Assembly: GCA_937928335.1 (NCBI GenBank)
Contig: CALFWN010000221.1
Coordinates: 1 to 7,857, forward strand
Direction: 5' to 3'
From: an uncultured Litoreibacter sp.
GTDB lineage: Bacteria > Pseudomonadota > Alphaproteobacteria > Rhodobacterales > Rhodobacteraceae
DNA length: 7,857 bases
Positions 5,654 to 7,857 of the stretch are shown here, in pieces. Each line of letters opens with the position of its first letter. Position 1 is the stretch's first letter. The notes under the pieces were generated by a model. That model was not told where the DNA came from and did not search any database. It saw only the letters and a list, made by a program, of their open reading frames with translations. The position numbers were made by a program, and so were the translations under genes.

Positions 5654-6573
5654 TCTGGGTGTTCTTGCTGATCGCGGTCTGCCTGATCGCCGCGCCTTTT
5701 ATCGTTGAGCATCGGCGCAAACCGATGGATGGGATTGCCCGCGCTGAGGCGCCCGGAACCTTTGCAGAGCTAAGCCGCGGGACGACCCATATTCACCAGA
5801 TGGGCCCTGTGCGCGGCCCGGTGATCGTGTGTGTTCACGGGCTGACGACATCGGAATATGTGTGGGGAGATATTGCCGCGAACCTGATTGATATCGGGTT
5901 CCGCGTGGTGACCTATGATCTTTACGGCCGGGGATATTCCGACCGCCCCGGCGGGCCTCAGGACGCGGCACTATTTCTGGAGCAGCTGAATGACGTGCTG
6001 GAGGCCAAAGGGCATAGCGACAGCGTTATTTTGATGGGCTATTCAATGGGCGCCGCGATCAGCGTCGCCTTTGCGGCGGCCCGTCCCGACAAGGTGGACA
6101 AGCTGATCCTGGTGGCCCCGGCCGGGCTGTCGGATGCGACCTCGGGCCTGGATCGTTTTGTGCGTGATGTCCCTTTGGTGGGCGATTGGATCACGCTTGT
6201 TCTTGGGGCCGTGCTGCGGAAATGGCGGTTCTCAAAAAAGACGGAGACCGACCCGAAGCGGGCGGCTTTCGCACAGAAGCAATTGGCGGAGTCGCAGTAT
6301 CGCGGCTTTCTGCCAGCGGTTTTGTCGAGCGCACGGCATATGTTGCGTGACGACCAAAGGCCGCTGCACAGCGCCTTGGAAGATGCCCGCGTTCCCACGC
6401 TTGCGCTTTGGGGCGAGGAGGACAGCGTGATCCCGCTATCAGCGCTTGGGGCAATGACCAAGGCGAACCGCTCTGTGATCCATCATACGGTGCCCGGCGC
6501 TGATCATGGATTGCCCTACACCCATCCCGAAGCGGTGGCCAAAGAGGTGCGGGCATTCTTGCTGAACGGCTAG
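5650..6573 (+). CDS. Membrane-anchored alpha/beta hydrolase
   Basis: A 307-residue alpha/beta-fold hydrolase. Residues 2-19 form a hydrophobic N-terminal helix followed by HRRK, so it is probably an inner-membrane anchor. The oxyanion segment HGLTTS is at 63-68, a DLYGRGYSDRP stretch at 90-100, nucleophile Ser132 in GYSMGA, acid Asp258 in WGEEDSVIP, and base His286 in GADHG; the triad is complete. A variable cap lies at about 160-240. The GTG at 5650 was preferred because it makes the four-base GTGA overlap with the previous stop and has a G-rich run at 5640-5643. ATG at 5638, adding four residues with a 16-base overlap, is possible. It is the last gene of the operon, and its TAG shares CTAG with the convergent MFS gene. 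The substrate is unknown; ester, lactone or thioester hydrolysis are all possible. Confidence 0.88.
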   Translation: MIWVFLLIAVCLIAAPFIVEHRRKPMDGIARAEAPGTFAELSRGTTHIHQMGPVRGPVIVCVHGLTTSEYVWGDIAANLIDIGFRVVTYDLYGRGYSDRPGGPQDAALFLEQLNDVLEAKGHSDSVILMGYSMGAAISVAFAAARPDKVDKLILVAPAGLSDATSGLDRFVRDVPLVGDWITLVLGAVLRKWRFSKKTETDPKRAAFAQKQLAESQYRGFLPAVLSSARHMLRDDQRPLHSALEDARVPTLALWGEEDSVIPLSALGAMTKANRSVIHHTVPGADHGLPYTHPEAVAKEVRAFLLNG

Positions 6574-7811
6574 GCTGCGGCCAGCTCAGCCCGCTTTTCG
6601 CGGACGGGCAGATGGACGATGGCACTGAACGCGCCGACCCCGATGCCGACCCACCAGACAAACGTGTAATCGCCCGTCGCGTCATAGAGCCTGCCGCCCA
6701 GCCAGACACCAAGGAACGAGCCCAGCTGGTGGGAAAAGAAGACAATGCCGTAAAGCGTGCCCATGTAGCGCAGCCCGTAGATATGCGCGACAAGGCCGGA
6801 GGTCAGCGGCACCGTGGCCAGCCACAAAGACCCCATAGCAAGGCTGAAAATAATAACCGTTGTGGGCGTCATGGGCGTCAGGATGAACCATGCGGCAAGG
6901 ATCGTGCGGCCGGTATAGATGCCTGCGAGCAGATATTTCTTGGTGTATTTCTTGCCAAGATACCCGGCCAGAAGCGTGCCGCCGATATTGGCCACCCCGA
7001 TCAGCGCGATTGCAAAAGCCCCCAGACCGGAGGTGGTGGTGATGCCCATGCTGGCCAGGACACCCCCGGCGGCGATGGGGCCGCAGACCTCGGTGATGAA
7101 GGCCGGGAAATGAGCGGTGATGAAGGCCAGCTGATAGCCGCAGGAGAAGAAGCCCAGAAAGATCATCATGTAGGACGGATCGGCAAAGGCACGTTTGAGA
7201 ACCGCGCCCATACTCTCTTCAAGTTCTTGTTTTGACGCAGTTTTAGGCGCGCGCATCATGGGCAGCGCGAACAATGTGCAAAGCATGACACCGGCGAAAA
7301 TGATGAAGACGGTTTGCCAGGGGAAAAAGCCTAGAAGCAGCTCTGCGGCGGGGGCTCCAAAGACCTGCCCGGCGGACCCGGCGGCGGTTGCGATGCCCAG
7401 CGACATGGACCGGTTCTCGTCAGAGGACGCGCGGCCCACGATGGCGAGGATGACGCCAAACCCTGTGCCCGCGATGCCAAAACCCACAAGAATTTCAAGG
7501 AACTGATGGCCGCCGGGCGTGGTGGCAAAGCTCGACAGGATGAGCCCCGCAGCATAAAGGAACACGCCCAGCACGATGGCCTTCCTGTCACCGATTTTCT
7601 CGGCCATAGCGCCGAAAATCGGCTGGCCAATGCCCCAGGCCAGGTTCTGGATGGCGATGGCGAGCGAAAACTCTGCCCTCGGCCAACCGAATTCCCCTGC
7701 GATGGGGATCTGAAACACACCGAAACTGGCGCGGATCGCGAAACCCAGCATCATGATGATGCACCCGGCGATCAGGACCGGGGTGAAAATGGAGGCGCGT
7801 TGCTCTGGCAT
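6570..7811 (-). CDS. MFS transporter, 12 transmembrane helices
   Basis: A 413-residue major facilitator superfamily permease with two six-helix halves joined by a hydrophilic loop at about 188-210 (rich in Lys, Glu and Arg). The first helix spans about 11-33. The motif A loop between helices 2 and 3 is GAMAEKIGDRK at 67-77. A second, weaker copy after helix 8 is GYLGKKYTKKY. The EFGWPRAEFSLA stretch after the first helix resembles monocarboxylate or oxalate/formate-type MFS carriers, so an organic anion is a plausible substrate, but this is weak and the direction of transport cannot be told. The ATG at 7811 fits the family; its ribosome site is poor. The gene is convergent with the operon ending at 6573, and the two stop codons overlap, so no intergenic terminator exists. 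Functional linkage with the formaldehyde genes is not shown. Confidence 0.92.
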   Translation of the reverse strand: MPEQRASIFTPVLIAGCIIMMLGFAIRASFGVFQIPIAGEFGWPRAEFSLAIAIQNLAWGIGQPIFGAMAEKIGDRKAIVLGVFLYAAGLILSSFATTPGGHQFLEILVGFGIAGTGFGVILAIVGRASSDENRSMSLGIATAAGSAGQVFGAPAAELLLGFFPWQTVFIIFAGVMLCTLFALPMMRAPKTASKQELEESMGAVLKRAFADPSYMMIFLGFFSCGYQLAFITAHFPAFITEVCGPIAAGGVLASMGITTTSGLGAFAIALIGVANIGGTLLAGYLGKKYTKKYLLAGIYTGRTILAAWFILTPMTPTTVIIFSLAMGSLWLATVPLTSGLVAHIYGLRYMGTLYGIVFFSHQLGSFLGVWLGGRLYDATGDYTFVWWVGIGVGAFSAIVHLPVREKRAELAAA

Positions 7812-7816
7812 TTTCG

Positions 7817-7846
7817 GACCGTGTAAGAATTTATTGCACGGGTCAA
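7817..7846 (-). promoter_or_regulatory. Possible promoter/operator region of the MFS gene
   Basis: Read on the minus strand, TTGACC (plus 7846-7841) resembles a -35 box, but no good -10 box follows at 16-18 bases. Overlapping it is an imperfect inverted repeat: GACCGTG at 7817-7823 against CACGGGTC at 7837-7844, with one extra G in the right arm. It begins 5 bases upstream of the ATG. The window ends at 7857, so the rest of the control region is not visible. Confidence 0.25.
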
Positions 7847-7857
7847 ATCAGGATTGT

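Noticed and set aside
6612..7235. Plus-strand open frame of 207 codons opposite the MFS transporter
   Set aside because: Composition is hydrophilic and rich in Asp, Gly and Lys, the expected complement of membrane-helix codons; no domain or ribosome site is seen.

Overview
The window looks like chromosomal DNA from an alphaproteobacterium, most probably Rhodobacteraceae (Roseobacter or Paracoccus-like). I infer this from the high GC content, the dense gene packing, the class III alcohol dehydrogenase sequence, and the pairing of an AEC permease with S-formylglutathione hydrolase. It carries no RNA gene, insertion sequence, CRISPR array or sign of recent transfer. Eight genes are complete and a ninth lacks only its last codons.

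Layout. Bases 1-302 (minus) encode a small I78-type protease-inhibitor lipoprotein that runs off the left edge. A 166-base divergent intergenic region follows, with a striking cluster of TTGC palindromes. Next is the glutathione-dependent formaldehyde dehydrogenase gene (469-1581, plus). Convergent to it, 9 bases away, is a TetR/AefR-like regulator (1591-2208, minus) with a TTG start. Divergent from the regulator runs a tight five-gene operon (2339-6573, plus): AEC-family permease, S-formylglutathione hydrolase (fghA), HAD-family phosphatase, ornithine cyclodeaminase/mu-crystallin-family reductase, and a membrane-anchored alpha/beta hydrolase. A convergent 12-helix MFS transporter (6570-7811, minus) closes the window, sharing its stop tetramer CTAG with the last operon gene.

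How the genes work together. Glutathione and formaldehyde form S-hydroxymethylglutathione. The dehydrogenase oxidises this to S-formylglutathione, and FghA hydrolyses that to formate and glutathione. These two steps are well supported. The TetR protein is positioned to control the permease-fghA operon and possibly the dehydrogenase, but this is inference from position. The last three operon genes are joined to fghA by successive stop/start overlaps (ATGA, TTGA, GTGA), so they are very probably co-translated with it. Their substrates are unknown, and their link to C1 metabolism is the most interesting open question. I see no wholly new type of system. The points most worth checking are the palindrome cluster before the dehydrogenase, the coupled accessory genes, and the altered active-site positions in the HAD and cyclodeaminase-like proteins.
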